Of a DNA stretch of 64,000 nt, positions 61,401 through 64,000 are shown piece by piece (the first letter of the stretch is position 1; each line of letters begins with the position of its first letter). The position numbers and the translations under genes are program-made. Under the pieces are notes generated by a model. The model had not been told where the DNA came from. It saw only the letters and a list, made by a program, of their open reading frames with translations, and searched no databases. The stretch spans positions 6,044,979 to 6,108,978 of the forward strand of contig VWZX01004666.1 in the NCBI GenBank assembly GCA_013399015.1. The letters run 5' to 3'. This DNA comes from Galbula dea. Taxonomy: Eukaryota > Chordata > Aves > Piciformes > Galbulidae.

Positions 61401-64000
61401 TATAAGGTACTCTATAAATTGCTTTAGTGATTGGTGGCCCTAAGTTAAACAGAAGGTATTAAGGTAAAAGTCAAACCAAGTTGGCAATAGCGTTTATAGA
61501 TGTCAGAGATGATGAGCCTTCAACTCCTGAGATTTAGCTGAAAGTGCTGGCACAGAGTCACGGGGATCTTGAAGGGTACACTGAGAGGCTGTCAGCCTGT
61601 GCTGACAGACCTGGTCAGGCTGTACACTAGGCAGTTCACATAACTCACAGCAGTGTAGATACAGTAGTGGAAACTAGTGACCTTTGGTGTTCTTGTGGCT
61701 AGTGTAGAGCTAGCTTCAGAGAGAAATCACGTGGAGGGTCTCTGACAAGCAATAGGAAGACACAGGCTGCAAATCTGAAAGTGTTAATCAGTAACAGTCT
61801 GTTTCTAATCTGTTTAAGAGGGCAGAAATGTGCAACTGATTTCAAGTTTCACTCACCAGGGCATGTGAGGGATAGCAATGGGGGAAACAGATGGTATTCT
61901 TCTCAAAAAGGCTTCCCAGGGAAGATGACAAAAAGATAATTAGTTCCAAAGAACAGCCATTCCAGTGAAGCAATTCACTCTTCTCCAAGGGTTTACCTAT
62001 ATATGTACGTTATGAACTGCTGCCACACCAGACTAGATGATGGTAGGTAAAAAATCCAAATGACACAATAGATCAACTTTAGGGAATTATAAAAAAATTA
62101 AATGAAAAACTTATGGACACAATTTGAATGTCTTTTTAGCGTGAGGAGACACACTACAGCATTACAAAGGGGTTGTAACTCCTTCCTCCTCATCTTGCAT
62201 TATGTTTGGCTAGTCACATTACCATGTTTTCTGTCCCCCCAGCTCTGCAGAAAAGGCAGCCATCCTTCAGAAGCTGAAGGATACAATTTAAAGCATGACT
62301 CTGACCACTGAAGGCTTATTTATTTTAAGCATATTTTTCTGTGGTTCATCCCCTAGTAACTGTGAATACTTTTGTGGACAATATCATCTGTTTCTTACTG
62401 TTCAAAGAAGTAAAAAGTCAGACTAGCCCATTCCATTGTTTCAACAAGAAATAGTAAACTGGCTGTTGGTCCATGAAAAATGTGCTACTGGTAGTTGCTC
62501 TAGGAAGCCTCATATCTTCTTTTACTCCTTTTCCTCCTGATACTCATTTCAAAGACAGACAAGACAGGGTGAGGTGATCTTGCTCAACATAGTGAGTCCC
62601 AGACAGTTTTTGCTTATGATCTTCTACCTATGTAACATAACCTGGTCTGCGCCACTGAATGCCTATAATTCTTTTTGGTTGATTGGTTTTGTTTTGTTAT
62701 TGTGTAAACAAAAATAAATTGATTGGGCCACTGGTAATATAAGTAGAAATGTAATGCCCAATATAATCATTCTCTAGATTTGTGGAACTATTTGAAAATA
62801 TAAAAATACATAACATTTGGATAAATCAGGTTGAGTTCACATCTTCTGTGCGAGAAAGCTGCACTTGAGACTAGTAGAAAAAAAAGGAAAGCCAGCAAGG
62901 TTACAAAGGGCAAGTTATAAAGCTCTGACTTGGAAAAGTAATTCAATCTTTTCACCTGCAGCATCTCTAAATACAAGCCATGAATTGCACTATTGTAGGT
63001 CTGAATGGTATTTAAGAGCTACAGTGAGCTGTTGTACCCAACCAAATACCATGAAGGGGAAGGGAGGTCAGTGTCTGTGCTTGGATGCCTCTTGAATTTG
63101 TCACTTTAAAAGCATACGTTCCCTGAATACTACTGCATGCATGCTCCTAAGCAAAAGTCTTCATTGGGAACTGGAGGGCTTGATGTTAACAAGTTTATTC
63201 TCCAATGTTTTATATTTCATTGCTCTTTGCTGAAATATTGATCAAAATGTACTGCTTTTTTTCTGTGGCACTGGTTTGCATTTGAACACACAGGAGGAAA
63301 GTTGTGGCTATAGGAATCTGGTTTAGAACACTGTCTAAAAGCACAGGATAATCCATAACAAACTGTCTGCCTTTGATGTCATTAATGCAAGTCTAATATT
63401 GTTCTCGTGCTCTGTCACTGTTATAGTGCTAGCTGACTACAAATTCTGTTTGTTACACTTCAAGGAAGGTTTCTTTTCTAATACTTCCCAACACAAACAA
63501 AACTAAGCATTGACTGCTTAAGTTCTTAATTCATTAGATAACTAAGCCATTATCTGTGAGAAAAATACCATAAAATAAGTTTGAAGGCCAATGTGAAAAA
63601 ATTGAAGTGTTCACAGCCACAGAAAAGAAGCTAACAACATGAGAATTTTATTTAAATGTACTCAAGGCACACATTTGCACACACAGGCACTATATAAGTA
63701 CCCACACTGGTGGCTAATGATGTTGTAGATAATTTAATAAGCTCAAACGTTTTTGCATCCTGCTCTACTTGTGGATTGTGAGGCCTATATAGGTTCTCAC
63801 AGCCTTTATGTGCACGTTTTTTCATGACAAGCAGAGATGGTTTGGATCAGCAGCATGTTTCCCAGGTGGTATTGTTTTTAAAAACACCCCTATCTGTCTT
63901 TAAAATTAATGATTCTATTTATAACTAATTATTGGTAGTACTACAACCAAGAAACAGGAAATGAGAATCCTATTATGCCTGGGTGTCAAGGATAATCCCA
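55430..64000. other. Intergenic, no supported gene
   Basis: AT-rich sequence to the right edge. I saw no exon series, tRNA-like fold, long repeat or CpG island. By synteny with human the next gene in this direction could be SLC2A1, but no part of it is recognisable here. Confidence 0.5.

Noticed and set aside
1..64000. Novel defence system, phage, viral insertion or CRISPR array
   Set aside because: The window is ordinary vertebrate genic DNA. Repeats are CR1 LINEs and simple repeats, and no retroviral gag/pol/env-like frames or regular spacer arrays were seen.

Overview
This is a vertebrate nuclear window, most likely from a bird. The reasons are the many CR1 LINE fragments (with the typical ATTCTGTG-type 3' tail), short introns, and intron-exon structures and proteins that match the gene block next to EBNA1BP2 on human 1p34.2. 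The species cannot be named from the sequence alone. A turtle or crocodilian is possible but less likely given how compact the genes are. There are no bacterial-type operons, CRISPR arrays or plasmid features.

Layout. Bases 1-271 hold the start of TMEM125 (minus strand, running off the left edge). Bases 272-9400 are intergenic, with CR1 fragments including a tail-to-tail inverted pair near 5.1 kb. CFAP57 (minus) fills 9.4-32.8 kb. I could assemble 22 coding exons, all with GT-AG borders, into one 1220-codon frame. EBNA1BP2 (plus, 9 exons, 297 aa) starts 104 bp from the CFAP57 start codon, head to head. CFAP144, formerly FAM183A (minus, 4 exons, 120 aa), converges on EBNA1BP2. PIF1 helicase (plus, 12 exons, 606 aa) starts 198 bp from the CFAP144 start codon, again head to head. 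Bases 47.9-64 kb look like a gene desert.

How the parts relate. The window has two CpG-rich bidirectional promoters. Each joins an axonemal gene (CFAP57, an inner dynein arm factor; CFAP144, a microtubule inner protein) to a gene of proliferating cells (EBNA1BP2, ribosome biogenesis; PIF1, DNA helicase). Each promoter has an RFX X-box-like palindrome on the ciliary side. The other side carries a different element: ETS sites next to EBNA1BP2, and three inverted CCAAT boxes plus a CDE/CHR cell-cycle element next to PIF1. This promoter logic, and the placement of PIF1 beside 1p34-type neighbours (human PIF1 is on chromosome 15), are the most interesting observations. I found no convincing novel protein system.
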